Positions 6,622-15,186 of a stretch of 64,000 bases of DNA are shown one piece after another; within the stretch, counting starts at the first letter, position 1; each line of letters starts with the position of its first letter. Source of the DNA: Sinimarinibacterium arenosum (GTDB lineage Bacteria > Pseudomonadota > Gammaproteobacteria > Nevskiales > Nevskiaceae); contig NZ_SUKF01000007.1 of assembly GCF_005047655.1 (NCBI RefSeq), positions 1-64,000 on the forward strand, written 5' to 3'. Under the pieces are notes generated by a model, which did no database searches, was not told the origin of the DNA, and saw only the letters and a list, made by a program, of their open reading frames with translations. The position numbers and the translations under genes were made by a program.

Positions 6622-7389
6622 CTAGGCTCCCTTCAGGCGTACATAGACCAGCGTACCGGCGTTCTTCACCGCACGGGTGATCGCGGCGTCCAGGTCTTCG
6701 CCCTTTGCCTGTGGCAGTGCGTCGAGCGCGGTGCCGGCGAAAGTGGCGTAGACCGCGCGCTTGGCCGCGTCCGGGACATGGTTGGTGTTCAGCGCGCTGA
6801 CTGCGGTGACGGTCAGCTTGCGGTCGGTCACCAGCAGCAGGAAGAAGGTCTTGTCGCCGAACTTGGCGGGAAAGATCAGCGCGGTTCCGGCGGGACGCTG
6901 GTTTTCCAGCGGAATGTAGATGGTGTTCTCGTCGTCCTTGCCCAGCGTCGCACCCAGCGTCTTGGCACGGGCGATGTCGGCGTCGGTCAGCACCGCATCC
7001 TTCGGCAGGTAGGCGCGGATGCCGGGGAATGCGGCCTGGACCTCGCGCGGGATCAGGCTGGCGGTGTCGAGCCAGTCGCCCTTGTCCTGAGGCGTCGAGT
7101 GTTTGTCGCCGGGGTTGGCCTTGGCGCTGGCTTCGGCACCGTTGGCGCTGCCGTCGGTGTCGGCGTCGAGCCCGGAAATCTTGCCGAACGCGGATGCTGT
7201 CATGCCGGCATCCTTGAACTGCTGGCCGAAGGCGTTCAACGGCGTGCCGCCGCCGTCCTTGTGGCAGGCGTTGCACGACGGCGGGTAGCCGTACTGCTGT
7301 TTGTACATGCGTGCGAACGCCGGCTCCGCCTGGGCCGCGCCCGGCAGCGCGGCAGCGAGTGCCCAGACCATCAGCGCCGTGCGCTTCAT
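6622..7389 (-). CDS. Periplasmic monoheme c-type cytochrome-like protein
   Basis: The 255-residue protein has a Sec signal peptide (residues 1-21, ending AQA-E). One c-type heme site, CNACH, lies near residue 39. It is followed by an Asp-rich GLDADTDGSANG loop resembling an EF-hand or thrombospondin-type calcium site. The remaining about 150 residues form a domain I cannot name. It lies between the diheme protein gene and the polytopic membrane protein gene, all on the same strand with short spacing, so it is likely part of one electron-transfer operon. Confidence 0.8.
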   Translation of the reverse strand: MKRTALMVWALAAALPGAAQAEPAFARMYKQQYGYPPSCNACHKDGGGTPLNAFGQQFKDAGMTASAFGKISGLDADTDGSANGAEASAKANPGDKHSTPQDKGDWLDTASLIPREVQAAFPGIRAYLPKDAVLTDADIARAKTLGATLGKDDENTIYIPLENQRPAGTALIFPAKFGDKTFFLLLVTDRKLTVTAVSALNTNHVPDAAKRAVYATFAGTALDALPQAKGEDLDAAITRAVKNAGTLVYVRLKGA

Positions 7390-7417
7390 CGGCTCCCCCC
7401 GTTCATCCGAACGTCCA

Positions 7418-9178
7418 TCAGAAATCGAACAGGCCCGGCACCTGATCGCGCATGCGCGTCAACAGTTCCGGGTCCTGGGTCAGTGCTGCCTGCAGCTTCG
7501 CGTGCTGCGGTGAGTCAGCTGGCGGCATCAATTTGGCGGCCTTATCGGTGTTGCGATAGCGCTCCCAGTCGAGTGCATCGCGGATCTCGGACTTGGCTTC
7601 GATGTTCGCCTTCACGGCCGCTTCGTCGTCGCCCCCCATGAAGTTCAGCTTGGCGTTGGGATTGCCGCGATGGCAGGCGAAGCAGTACTGAGTGAACGGC
7701 TGCAGCGGCGAATCTGCCGCCAGTTCGAGCGGTGGCTCGGTTGCAGCGACGGGCGGCGACATTGCGCTGACATCCAGACAGCAGTAGCCGGGCGTCGATG
7801 CGTCGTCCTGTGCCGGCAGCGCAGCGGCAAGCGCCTGCATCATGCGCACACGCGAGAACGGCTGCGCCGACAGCTGCACATCGGGCAGCGCATCGACGGC
7901 GGCATCGACCACTGCCCAGTCATGGCCGGCGCGGCGCTCCAGCGTGGCGACGTCGTCGGTGCTGAACAGTGCGGCGATGCCGTACACGCCGTCGATATCC
8001 TCCGCGCCGAGCCAGCGTTTGGGTGGGCGCGGTGTCAGCGGATCCAGCGTGGCGGGTAGCCTCGGCAGTTTGTCGAATGCTTCGAGGTCATCATTGTTGC
8101 GCGCGCCGGCGCCGGCGCCGGGGATTGGCGCCGGCGCGAACAGCGTGTGCAGAAAGCCGCGCCAGCCACGCTGCGTTACCAGTGGATCGCGATTGCGCAG
8201 ATCGGATTCCGGCACGGCAATGCCGGCGTCGGGCCACTGCATGCGCTGCAGCGCGCGCAGTGCGTCGGCGCCGCTACCGGCGGCGTCGAAGCGGCCGGGG
8301 TCCCAGGCATAGCGCAAGGCCAGCTTCAGGATCTGGCGGCGGCAGGATGTGTTGTCGCCGCAGCCGTCAAGCCAGATGCGCTGGGTGGTGACAACAAAAC
8401 TGCCGACGTCGGTCAGCTCGTCGAAGCGTTCCGGCATGCCCAGCGCGGTTTGCGGGGGAACGCCGAGATAGTCGGCGTCACCGCGCGCCGTAACGATGTG
8501 CGCGGCAATTTCAGGTTGGGCATTGGTTTCGTTCCACGGCCGCTGCGGGAAGATCGGCGAGCCGCCCTGGTGGCAGGTCAGACAGACTGCGCGGCGCGCA
8601 TAGACGATACGGCGCTGGCCGTCGGCGGCGTAGTCCTGGACCAGCTGGAATTCGTAGCGACCGGCCGCTTCGTTGTAACTGATGACTTCAATTTCGTGTG
8701 CGTTCTCGACGAAGCCGAGGAACAGCTGGCCACGGCCGACGAGGCCCAGATTGGCCGGCGTGTTCGATGCCTGGAAGTCGGCCGCGACCAGCACCCGTGG
8801 ATGACTGAAGTCGGCCTGGGCTTTCAGCAGCGAGCGCCCGAAGGGAATCATCAGGCGCACTGGCGGCTGTGTGTCCGACTGCTTCTCGATCAGATCAACC
8901 AGCGCCTCGAACGGATACGGCAGGGCGTCGTTCTGTGCGATCAGGTGATCGAACAGCGAGCGCGTACCTTCCGGTGGCAGATCGTCGTCCGGGATGATGT
9001 GTGCGGAGCGGTGTGCAGGATCGTTCGACGTCGCTTGCTGCGCACGATCCAGGATCGAGGGGCCGGTTGGTTCGGTCGGCGTCTGTGGGCGCAGTGCCCA
9101 GTAGCTTGCGCCGGCTCCGAGCACGACCAGGGCCAGCAGGACGGCACTGCGTGCGCGACCCCTGATGTGACGGGACAT
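7418..9178 (-). CDS. Diheme c-type cytochrome-like periplasmic protein
   Basis: The start is set at ATG 9178, five bases past the upstream stop; an in-frame earlier start would overlap the neighbour. The 586-residue product has one N-terminal membrane anchor (about residues 8-28) and a large periplasmic part. Two heme c sites are visible: CLTCH near residue 206 and CFACH near residue 506. Motifs ahead of each (RRAV, FTQY) and NPNAKLNF after the second resemble large multiheme oxidoreductase-associated proteins, but no family name can be given. It probably acts with the cytochromes on either side. Confidence 0.75.
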   Translation of the reverse strand: MSRHIRGRARSAVLLALVVLGAGASYWALRPQTPTEPTGPSILDRAQQATSNDPAHRSAHIIPDDDLPPEGTRSLFDHLIAQNDALPYPFEALVDLIEKQSDTQPPVRLMIPFGRSLLKAQADFSHPRVLVAADFQASNTPANLGLVGRGQLFLGFVENAHEIEVISYNEAAGRYEFQLVQDYAADGQRRIVYARRAVCLTCHQGGSPIFPQRPWNETNAQPEIAAHIVTARGDADYLGVPPQTALGMPERFDELTDVGSFVVTTQRIWLDGCGDNTSCRRQILKLALRYAWDPGRFDAAGSGADALRALQRMQWPDAGIAVPESDLRNRDPLVTQRGWRGFLHTLFAPAPIPGAGAGARNNDDLEAFDKLPRLPATLDPLTPRPPKRWLGAEDIDGVYGIAALFSTDDVATLERRAGHDWAVVDAAVDALPDVQLSAQPFSRVRMMQALAAALPAQDDASTPGYCCLDVSAMSPPVAATEPPLELAADSPLQPFTQYCFACHRGNPNAKLNFMGGDDEAAVKANIEAKSEIRDALDWERYRNTDKAAKLMPPADSPQHAKLQAALTQDPELLTRMRDQVPGLFDF

Positions 9179-9182
9179 CGAT

Positions 9183-9821
9183 TCAGGCCGTCCGGCGTTC
9201 GACACGCGACGCCGCCCAGGTGAACAGCAGATACAGCACCAGCGCGCCGACGGCGACAGCGCTGCCGGATGGCGGCACCGGGCCGAAGGTGTTGGCGAGC
9301 TGCATCAGCGTGAGCACGCCGAACAGCAGCCATGCGCGACGTGCGTAGGTCGGGCAGGCGCGCGCGTAGATCCACACCGACGCTGCGAGCAGGCCGAGCT
9401 CGAGCGCCAGCTCCGGTCCGCGGTACGCCCACAGACCGAAGCCGACCTTGGCGCTGTTGTCGTACAGCGGCAGATCGGGCGCATGCACCAGCAGATCGAG
9501 CAGCCAGTGTGAACCGATTGCGGCACCGACGATCAGTGCGGCGTTCAGGCCTTGTCCGCGCCGCCACAGGAAATACGCGAGCGCCCCGCCGGCGGACCAG
9601 ATCAGGGTTGCGACCAGGCTGTGCGTGTACGGCATGTAGTACAGATCCAGCGGTGAGCCGGCGAGAAAGCCCGGCACCACGCGCAGCTTCTCGACGCCGG
9701 CCAGAATCAGCAGACTCCAGCCAACGTCGACCAGCTGCACCGCCAGCAGCAGCACCCACAGCGGCAGCTGCGGCTTGACCGCCTTGAGCGCGAACCCCGC
9801 GCTGTAGTGACCGACGAACAT
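9183..9821 (-). CDS. YdjM/DUF457-type inner-membrane protein
   Basis: The 212-residue protein has about six membrane helices. Conserved polar motifs lie at membrane edges: HYSAGFALK at the N-terminus, PYTHSL near residue 64 and GSHWLLDLLVH.PDLPL near residue 103. These match the metal-dependent hydrolase-like DUF457/YdjM family, whose histidines and aspartates may bind metal. It starts seven bases after the end of the large cytochrome gene, so it belongs to the operon. The substrate is unknown. Confidence 0.8.
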   Translation of the reverse strand: MFVGHYSAGFALKAVKPQLPLWVLLLAVQLVDVGWSLLILAGVEKLRVVPGFLAGSPLDLYYMPYTHSLVATLIWSAGGALAYFLWRRGQGLNAALIVGAAIGSHWLLDLLVHAPDLPLYDNSAKVGFGLWAYRGPELALELGLLAASVWIYARACPTYARRAWLLFGVLTLMQLANTFGPVPPSGSAVAVGALVLYLLFTWAASRVERRTA

Positions 9822-9828
9822 GCGCGGC

Positions 9829-12264
9829 CTACAGGATCTTCAGGAATTCGCGCAGCGCCAGCTTGTCCTCGGCCGACAGCGAGATGCCGAACTGGTGGCC
9901 CTTGTTCTCGATCGGGTCGTCGCACTTCATGAACAGCGGGTTGTGCGGGTCAGAGCTGGTGAAGGCCTGGACCGGCGTGCCTTCGGGCACAGGCAGTTTG
10001 ATGAAACCCTGCTGGTCCTCACGCGGCGCCAGCTTGATCTCGCGATCGGTGACGCTGATCTTCTGCGGACGATGCGGCGTGTCGTTCGGGTTGTCCGACA
10101 TCATCAGCTCGGCGTAGGCCATCTCGAACTGCTTCACACGGCCGGCCACGGTGTAGTCGACGGTCTCGCCATCCGGCAGGAAGGTCAGCTCGCCGATCGC
10201 ATTGTTGTGCAGGAATGGCGCGGTGGCCCAGACCGACAGTAGCGAGAAGTTGCGCAGGTAGCCGGGGCCGCCTTCGATGACTTTCTCGCCGCCGAACTGT
10301 TTGCCGCCAACCAGCGGCGCCATTCGGTTGACCACTTTTGGCACGCTGCCCGGCGACGGCCGCTGCTTGTAGGTCTCGGACGAGAACTCTTCCCAGATGT
10401 GGCCTTCGTTGTGGTTGTCGTGCAGCGCACGGCACATGTTGGTGCCGATGATGTTGAACGGCGTCGGTTCGTCATTGGCGAGCCAGTCTTGCCCGAAGAT
10501 GTCGCCGCCATTGATGCCGTCCGCGGCAAACTGGCGTGGGCGCAGCGTGCCATGGGTGTCCGCGACCAGGTACTTGGCCTTGAACGCTGCGCTGTTGCGC
10601 TCTGCCTCGGTGAATTCGTATTGCCAGTTCTGCTCGGAGCCGAACACGTGGCCCTCGTAGTAGCGCGCCAGAGCGGCCTTGTCGGCGCGGATATTGTCCG
10701 GCGCGTACTTGGAGCTGTGGCAGCTGGCGCATTCGCGTGCGAACACCTTGCGGCCCTGCGGCACTTTGTTCAGATCGACGAATTGGGTGCCCGGCGTGCC
10801 GTCGACATCGACGGCATTCAGCAGATAGGTCGGGCCGCCGGTGATCAGGAACGCGGCCAGATCCGGCATCTTGGCGTCGGCATAGTTCCAGGCTTCACAG
10901 TCCTTGGCGCACTGCTCGATGCGGAACGCGTGCTGACGCGCTTCGTCGCCGAAGAACGTCCCTGGCACCGGGAAGCGCGGCGTCCAGCACTCCTCGGTGC
11001 ACATGCCGATGTTGACGTAGACGCGGATCAGCGCGAGATGTTCGCCGACGCTGTCCTCACCGCCCTTGAGCACGTGACGGGTCTTGGCCTTCTTGATCTC
11101 GCCGGTGATCGGATCCTTGATGTCTTCTTCAAACAGGCGTTTGTTGAAGAAGTCCATGATGTTGTTCTGGGTGCCGGGGTTGTGCTGGAAGTCGGTGGCC
11201 ACCAGAGAGGTGTCAATCGTGCCGACGCGATGACCGCGGCCGAGCACTTGGCGCGACAGGCTGTCTTCCGGCGTGCCCATCACGTATTGCATCGGCTGCA
11301 TCGTGTACTGGTTGCCGATGGTGGCGTGGATGTTTTCCCACTTCGGCTGATTCGGATCCTTCGGCGGATGGGTCGGATCGAAGGCGACGTGGCACTGCAC
11401 GCAAGGCCCGCCGAGCACGTAGCGCATGTTCTTCTTGATCTCGTCGTCGCGATACGGCGCGGTGCGCGGATCGAACACGACCTTGCCGGATTCGTCCTGG
11501 GTCGGATCGGCGTAGTACTTGCGGTAGCCGAGCACACCGGAGCTGTGCGGGTCAGGGCATTTGTCGTACCAGTTCGTGCTGGCGTCGCCCTGGGTGCAGT
11601 CCGGATCGTTGATCATGCCCCACTTGCTGTAACGGTACGGCCGCGTGCGCGTGTCGAGCCATGGATACCAGACGTTGCCTTCGCCGACGGTGCGCACCGT
11701 GTGCAGGTATTCCTCGTCCTGGTCGCCGAAGGTGCCCTTGAACCAGACGTCGCGACCGCGACGGACCTGTTCGCGGGCGACGCGTGCGGCGGCCGGGTCA
11801 GTCTGTTCCAAATCCTTGAACAAAGAATTGACGTAGCGGCAGGACTCGGCGTCGTATCCGGTCGGCTGCGGCTGGTCGCAGGACGGCGGCGCGGCCTGGG
11901 GGATCGGCACGATGTCCCAGGTGATCGCGTCCTGGAAGTGATGGTTGTAGGGGCCGTGGCCGGCATGCCAGACCTTCTTGGCGGCGAGCGTGTCGTAGAA
12001 ATGGTCGCTGTACCACTGGCGCTTGGCCTGGACCTGCGGTGAGCCGTGCCAGATGCCGGTGAGCATGTCGCGCTGCGCCAGCTCGCCCAGCGAAACGGAG
12101 CGGTTGGTCGATCGATACGGGGCATCGCTGACCGAATACTGACCCCACGCCGGATAGAACTGCTCCGGCTTGTCGGCGGCGTAGTCGCCGCCCGCGGTCG
12201 GCGCATCGCCGGCAAAACTCCACAGCGGAACGCACAGCGCAAGCAATGCGAGCTTTCTGGACAT
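9829..12264 (-). CDS. Large diheme cytochrome c (peroxidase/MauG/RoxA-like)
   Basis: The 811-residue protein starts at ATG 12264 behind GGGGGAG. Residues 1-19 are a signal peptide ending in SFA-G. Heme c sites are CVQCH near residue 345 and CASCH near residue 515. After the second site, TAPFLHNNAIGEL (about residue 683) resembles the TAPY.HNG motif of bacterial cytochrome c peroxidases, MauG and the rubber oxygenase RoxA. A redox enzyme with a catalytic and an electron-transfer heme is therefore likely, but the substrate is unknown. It heads a five-gene run on the minus strand. The protein is larger than ordinary diheme peroxidases (about 330-350 residues). Confidence 0.75.
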   Translation of the reverse strand: MSRKLALLALCVPLWSFAGDAPTAGGDYAADKPEQFYPAWGQYSVSDAPYRSTNRSVSLGELAQRDMLTGIWHGSPQVQAKRQWYSDHFYDTLAAKKVWHAGHGPYNHHFQDAITWDIVPIPQAAPPSCDQPQPTGYDAESCRYVNSLFKDLEQTDPAAARVAREQVRRGRDVWFKGTFGDQDEEYLHTVRTVGEGNVWYPWLDTRTRPYRYSKWGMINDPDCTQGDASTNWYDKCPDPHSSGVLGYRKYYADPTQDESGKVVFDPRTAPYRDDEIKKNMRYVLGGPCVQCHVAFDPTHPPKDPNQPKWENIHATIGNQYTMQPMQYVMGTPEDSLSRQVLGRGHRVGTIDTSLVATDFQHNPGTQNNIMDFFNKRLFEEDIKDPITGEIKKAKTRHVLKGGEDSVGEHLALIRVYVNIGMCTEECWTPRFPVPGTFFGDEARQHAFRIEQCAKDCEAWNYADAKMPDLAAFLITGGPTYLLNAVDVDGTPGTQFVDLNKVPQGRKVFARECASCHSSKYAPDNIRADKAALARYYEGHVFGSEQNWQYEFTEAERNSAAFKAKYLVADTHGTLRPRQFAADGINGGDIFGQDWLANDEPTPFNIIGTNMCRALHDNHNEGHIWEEFSSETYKQRPSPGSVPKVVNRMAPLVGGKQFGGEKVIEGGPGYLRNFSLLSVWATAPFLHNNAIGELTFLPDGETVDYTVAGRVKQFEMAYAELMMSDNPNDTPHRPQKISVTDREIKLAPREDQQGFIKLPVPEGTPVQAFTSSDPHNPLFMKCDDPIENKGHQFGISLSAEDKLALREFLKIL

Positions 12265-12369
12265 GGACTCCCCCGTTATCGTTATGAAAGCGCGCCGGCA
12301 GTCTAGCCCGAATCGCGTGTGCAGCAAGCGGCCGCCCCGCCAGGACGGGAGGCGCTGTGGCAAAGGGGA

Positions 12370-12789
12370 TCAGACGACGATGGACAGGTCGAGCGCGTGT
12401 CGCAGCTGGGCGCAGCGCTCGGCTGCGGCGCCGTCGGTATAGGCCACAGCCGGGTGTTTGCCCCAGACCGGCGCCGGCCATGCCGGGTCGGCCGGATCGC
12501 GCACGACGTGATGCAGGTGCAGCTGCGGCACCATGTTGCCGAGCGCGGCAACATTGAGTTTATAGCCGTTGAACAGTCGCATCAGCATGCGTCCCAGGCG
12601 CACCGACTCGCTCAGCAGCTGTTGCTGATCGGCGACCTGCAGCTCATAGATTTCGCGGATGTTGCCGCGCCGGGGGACCAGGATGCACCAGGGGTACTGC
12701 GCATCGTTCATCAGCAGCACGCGACACAGTGGCCAGTCGCCGAGCATCAGCGTGTCCGCTGCCAGTTGGTGATGCAGTTCGAATTCCAT
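12370..12789 (-). CDS. HIT-family protein
   Basis: From the ATG at 12789 the product has 139 residues beginning MEFELHHQL. An alternative ATG five codons earlier (12804) is also possible. The fold spans the whole protein: DTLMLGD, then PWCILVPRR, and the signature PQLHLHHVVR near residue 93, in which the first His of the HIT triad is Gln. That substitution is common in a proteobacterial HIT subgroup, so the protein may bind nucleotides without the standard hydrolase chemistry. It diverges from the repeat-flanked segment to its right. Confidence 0.85.
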   Translation of the reverse strand: MEFELHHQLAADTLMLGDWPLCRVLLMNDAQYPWCILVPRRGNIREIYELQVADQQQLLSESVRLGRMLMRLFNGYKLNVAALGNMVPQLHLHHVVRDPADPAWPAPVWGKHPAVAYTDGAAAERCAQLRHALDLSIVV

Positions 12790-12790
12790 G

Positions 12791-12843
12791 GCCTTGCCTT
12801 GCATTGCGGCGCCTCGTACGCGGTTCGATAGCATCGCATGTCC
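12791..12843 (+). repeat. Imperfect 53-base direct repeat, copy 1
   Basis: This stretch matches 14071-14123 without gaps at 43 of 53 positions. Both begin GCCTTGCCTT and end in a GCATGTCC containing an ATG. In copy 2 that ATG starts the NAD(P)-binding protein gene. Here it is followed almost at once by a stop, so copy 1 looks like a relic of the same gene start. It overlaps the HIT gene's upstream region. Confidence 0.7.
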
Positions 12844-12901
12844 TGATGTCGGATCCGTGCGCTCGTTAGCGTTCGCCGCCACAGATGCCATGGGGTGTCC
12901 C

Positions 12902-12930
12902 GAAAAAGAGAAGCCCCGCGGTGCGGGGCT
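12902..12930 (-). terminator. Intrinsic terminator of the TP-repeat lipoprotein gene
   Basis: AGCCCCGC (12912-12919) and GCGGGGCT (12923-12930) pair around GGT. On the minus strand a T-rich run (CTTTTTC) follows after a short CT spacer. It lies about 25 bases after the stop of the 12954-13838 gene. Confidence 0.6.
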
Positions 12931-12953
12931 CTCGAACGATGGAGCCGGAGCGC

Positions 12954-13838
12954 CTATTTCGCGGTGACGGCGACGCCATTGATCTTGGCGCTGATCAGCA
13001 CGGATTCGTCGCCCTCGGAGACCGCCTTGATCAACAGGCCGCTATCCACAGCTATCCAGTTGGTTGTGGTGGTGGATCCACTCACGGTGGCGTCCGTTTC
13101 GCTGAAGCGGCAGGTCGCGAAGGTTCCGGCCGGCACCGTGACGGTTTCGCGACCGACATACGTCGTCGTGGTGGTCACGGACTGGTCCGGGATCGGGAAT
13201 GGCGACAGCGGGGTTTCTGACTTGATCGTGTACGTCTGCGAGTAGCTCTGACCCGGGTCGAGCGCGTAGCGGGTTTCGCGCGGCGGCTCGTTCCAGACCG
13301 TCATGGTGAATGCGGTGCCGCTGACGGTTGATTCGGTGATGACGCCGTAGGTCTTGTAGGTGTTGCCGTCGAGGTCGCCATAGCTCTTGGTCGCCGACGT
13401 CGAGTTGTGGCTCGGATCGGTCGACGTGGCCGTGACGTCGGAGACCGACTCCAAGGCATTGCTGTAGCCCTTGAAGCTGGTGCGCCGGGTGAGCGTCGAG
13501 TCAAAGCTTGTGGTCAGTTGTTCGCCGGTGCTGCCGTCCGTAGTCCGGATCACTTGCTCGACCTGGGTGCCGACCGTATGCAGTGAGGCGTTGAGGCAAG
13601 CCAGCGCACCACCGCTGGCAGGCGTTGGCGTTGGCGTTGGCGTCGGCGTTGGCGCAGCAGTCGGTGTAGGTGTGGGTGTGGGCGTCGGTGTTGCGGTAGG
13701 ACTCGGAGTCGGCGTGGGTGAAGCCGATGGCGTCGGTGTGGGCGCCGGGCCATCGCTGCCCGCATTGTTGTTGCCGCAACCGGAGAGTCCGGCTGACGCC
13801 AGCAGCGCCAGTGAGGACAGATAAACCAGCGTACGCAT
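12954..13838 (-). CDS. Lipoprotein with Thr-Pro repeat linker
   Basis: The 294-residue product starts at ATG 13838, preceded by AAGGAGC. Residues 1-21 end in the lipobox LSGC, so the protein should be lipid-anchored. Residues about 32-73 are a low-complexity linker of alternating Thr and Pro with Ser and Ala. The rest (75-294) is Thr/Ser-rich and beta-strand-like, with no named family; cysteines near 80 and 245 might pair. TP linkers often hold a domain away from the outer membrane. The gene is bracketed by the 53-base direct repeats, which suggests insertion or duplication of this segment. Confidence 0.75.
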   Translation of the reverse strand: MRTLVYLSSLALLASAGLSGCGNNNAGSDGPAPTPTPSASPTPTPSPTATPTPTPTPTPTAAPTPTPTPTPTPASGGALACLNASLHTVGTQVEQVIRTTDGSTGEQLTTSFDSTLTRRTSFKGYSNALESVSDVTATSTDPSHNSTSATKSYGDLDGNTYKTYGVITESTVSGTAFTMTVWNEPPRETRYALDPGQSYSQTYTIKSETPLSPFPIPDQSVTTTTTYVGRETVTVPAGTFATCRFSETDATVSGSTTTTNWIAVDSGLLIKAVSEGDESVLISAKINGVAVTAK

Positions 13839-14070
13839 GGGTTGCTCCTTGAAATGAAAACCAGATGTCAGCCGGGTGCCACGCACACTGGCCGGGCGGA
13901 TACGTTCATCTTCCAGAAGAGACAACGGGAAAATCGTCAGGAATGCGACATCCAGGGCGCCGGGCCAGCGGCGCTGGCGTGGTCGGAGCAACGGCCACAG
14001 ACCTTGCGCGGAAGTCTGCAATCCACCGCCGAAGTCGGCGCCAAGCCCCGACCTGCGTTCGCAGTCCAGC

Positions 14071-14123
14071 GCCTTGCCTTACACTGCTGCGCCTTGAAGG
14101 AGGCTGGATAGCAACGCATGTCC
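14071..14123 (+). repeat. Imperfect 53-base direct repeat, copy 2
   Basis: This is the counterpart of 12791-12843 (43 of 53 identical, no gaps). It carries the ribosome binding region (AAGGAGG) and ATG of the downstream gene. The two copies bracket about 1.2 kb containing the TP-repeat lipoprotein gene. The 13839-14117 interval otherwise holds only promoter-type sequence; I see no gene in it. Confidence 0.7.
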
Positions 14124-14792
14124 CGAACCGAAACCCGTACTGCCCTCATTGCAGGCGCCACTGGCCTGATCGGCAACCTGCTGCTGCAGCGCCTGTTGAA
14201 CGATCCGGTGTATGGCGAGGTGCGTGTGCTGTCGCGTCGTCCGCCAAGCGTGACGAATGCCAAGCTGCGCGTGTTGCTCAGTGACTACAGCGACCTGAGC
14301 ACGCTGGGCGAAGCCTTGAATGTCGATGATGTGTTCTGCTGCCTGGGGACCACGATCATGACCGCCGGTTCACGCGCGGCGTTCGAGGACGTCGACTACC
14401 GCATGGTTGTCGAGTTGGCGCAGGAATGCCGCGCTGCCGGTGCGAAGCGCTTTTTGGTGGTGTCCGCCGTTGGCGCGTCGGAGCGCGCGATGGCCTTCTA
14501 TTCGCGGGTCAAGGGCCACATGGAGCGCGTGGTGTCGGCGCTGGATTTCGAGGCGGTGCATATCCTGCGCCCGTCACTGTTGCTGGGCGAGCGCGGTGAG
14601 CGCCGGCCGGGTGAGGCAGCCGCGCAGAAGCTGGCGCCGTTGATGGCGCCCCTGCTGAGCGGTCCGTTGGCGCGTTATCGGGCGGTCGCGGCCGACGACG
14701 TGGCTGCGGCCATGCAGCTGCTGGCGCAGAGCGGCAAGCATGGCGTTCATCTGCATCATCTGCCGCTGTCGGGCCTGGGTGAGCGCGTTTGA
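14118..14792 (+). CDS. NAD(P)H-binding atypical SDR (TIP30/HTATIP2-like)
   Basis: The 224-residue protein starts at ATG 14118 behind AAGGAGG. The Rossmann motif ALIAGATGLIGNLLL is at residues 9-23. The family features FCCLGTTI (about 74) and RFLVVSAVGA (about 113) follow, and then FYSRVKG carries the tyrosine-lysine pair. This matches oxidoreductase-like proteins of the HTATIP2 group, cytoplasmic NADP-binding proteins whose substrates are mostly unknown. It reads away from the lipoprotein gene and is followed by lptM. Confidence 0.85.
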   Translation: MSRTETRTALIAGATGLIGNLLLQRLLNDPVYGEVRVLSRRPPSVTNAKLRVLLSDYSDLSTLGEALNVDDVFCCLGTTIMTAGSRAAFEDVDYRMVVELAQECRAAGAKRFLVVSAVGASERAMAFYSRVKGHMERVVSALDFEAVHILRPSLLLGERGERRPGEAAAQKLAPLMAPLLSGPLARYRAVAADDVAAAMQLLAQSGKHGVHLHHLPLSGLGERV

Positions 14793-14863
14793 ACGTGGGC
14801 GGATGCCCGAAGTGAACTGATTTCGGCGCGCCGCTCGTCTATGCTTTGCACCCGGTCCGGCGA

Positions 14864-14892
14864 TTGACATCCGCCATGCCACACGGCGTATT
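14864..14892 (+). promoter_or_regulatory. Possible promoter of the lptM-lysA-polA operon
   Basis: A perfect -35 hexamer, TTGACA, lies at 14864-14869, with CGTATT or TATTGC 17-19 bases further on as a weak -10. The start codon of lptM is about 60 bases downstream. Only the -35 box is convincing. Confidence 0.3.
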
Positions 14893-14949
14893 GCGCAGGT
14901 ACAGCCGCACTCGATCCAACATTACGATTTTCTTTGTCAGGCTCCCACA

Positions 14950-15153
14950 ATGATCGACCGCCGCTTGATTGCCGCCAGTCTGCTGTTGTGTCTGACCGCC
15001 TGTGGTCAGTCAGGCGCGTTGGTGCTGCCGGACGAAGATGAAGCCGTGATCCCGGCTCCCGCACCGACGCCCGCACCGACCCCGGTGCCGGCAGCAGATT
15101 CCAGCATCACCCCCGAGCGCAGCGACGCTCAAACCGCGCCGACCGATCGCTAG
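14950..15153 (+). CDS. lptM: LPS translocon maturation lipoprotein LptM (LppL/YifL-like)
   Basis: The 67-residue lipoprotein has a signal sequence ending in LTAC (lipidated Cys at residue 18). The conserved GQSGALVLP follows directly, like the GQKGPLYLP of E. coli LptM. The rest is a short Pro/Ala-rich tail. LptM helps oxidative maturation of the outer-membrane LPS translocon LptDE. The position immediately upstream of lysA matches the lppL-lysA arrangement of pseudomonads, which strengthens the call for so short a protein. Confidence 0.85.
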   Translation: MIDRRLIAASLLLCLTACGQSGALVLPDEDEAVIPAPAPTPAPTPVPAADSSITPERSDAQTAPTDR

Positions 15154-15186
15154 ATCGATCGCGCCTACCGCAGGACGAGCACAGCA

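Noticed and set aside
10399-12042. Plus-strand frame of about 550 codons inside the large cytochrome gene
   Set aside because: The minus-strand protein has a signal peptide, two heme motifs and an RBS. The opposite frame has none of these.
13620-13745. Tandem GGCGTT/GGTGTG-type short repeats taken at first for a minisatellite or CRISPR-like array
   Set aside because: They are codons for the Thr-Pro linker of a lipoprotein on the minus strand. There are no unique spacers of CRISPR size, and no cas gene is nearby.
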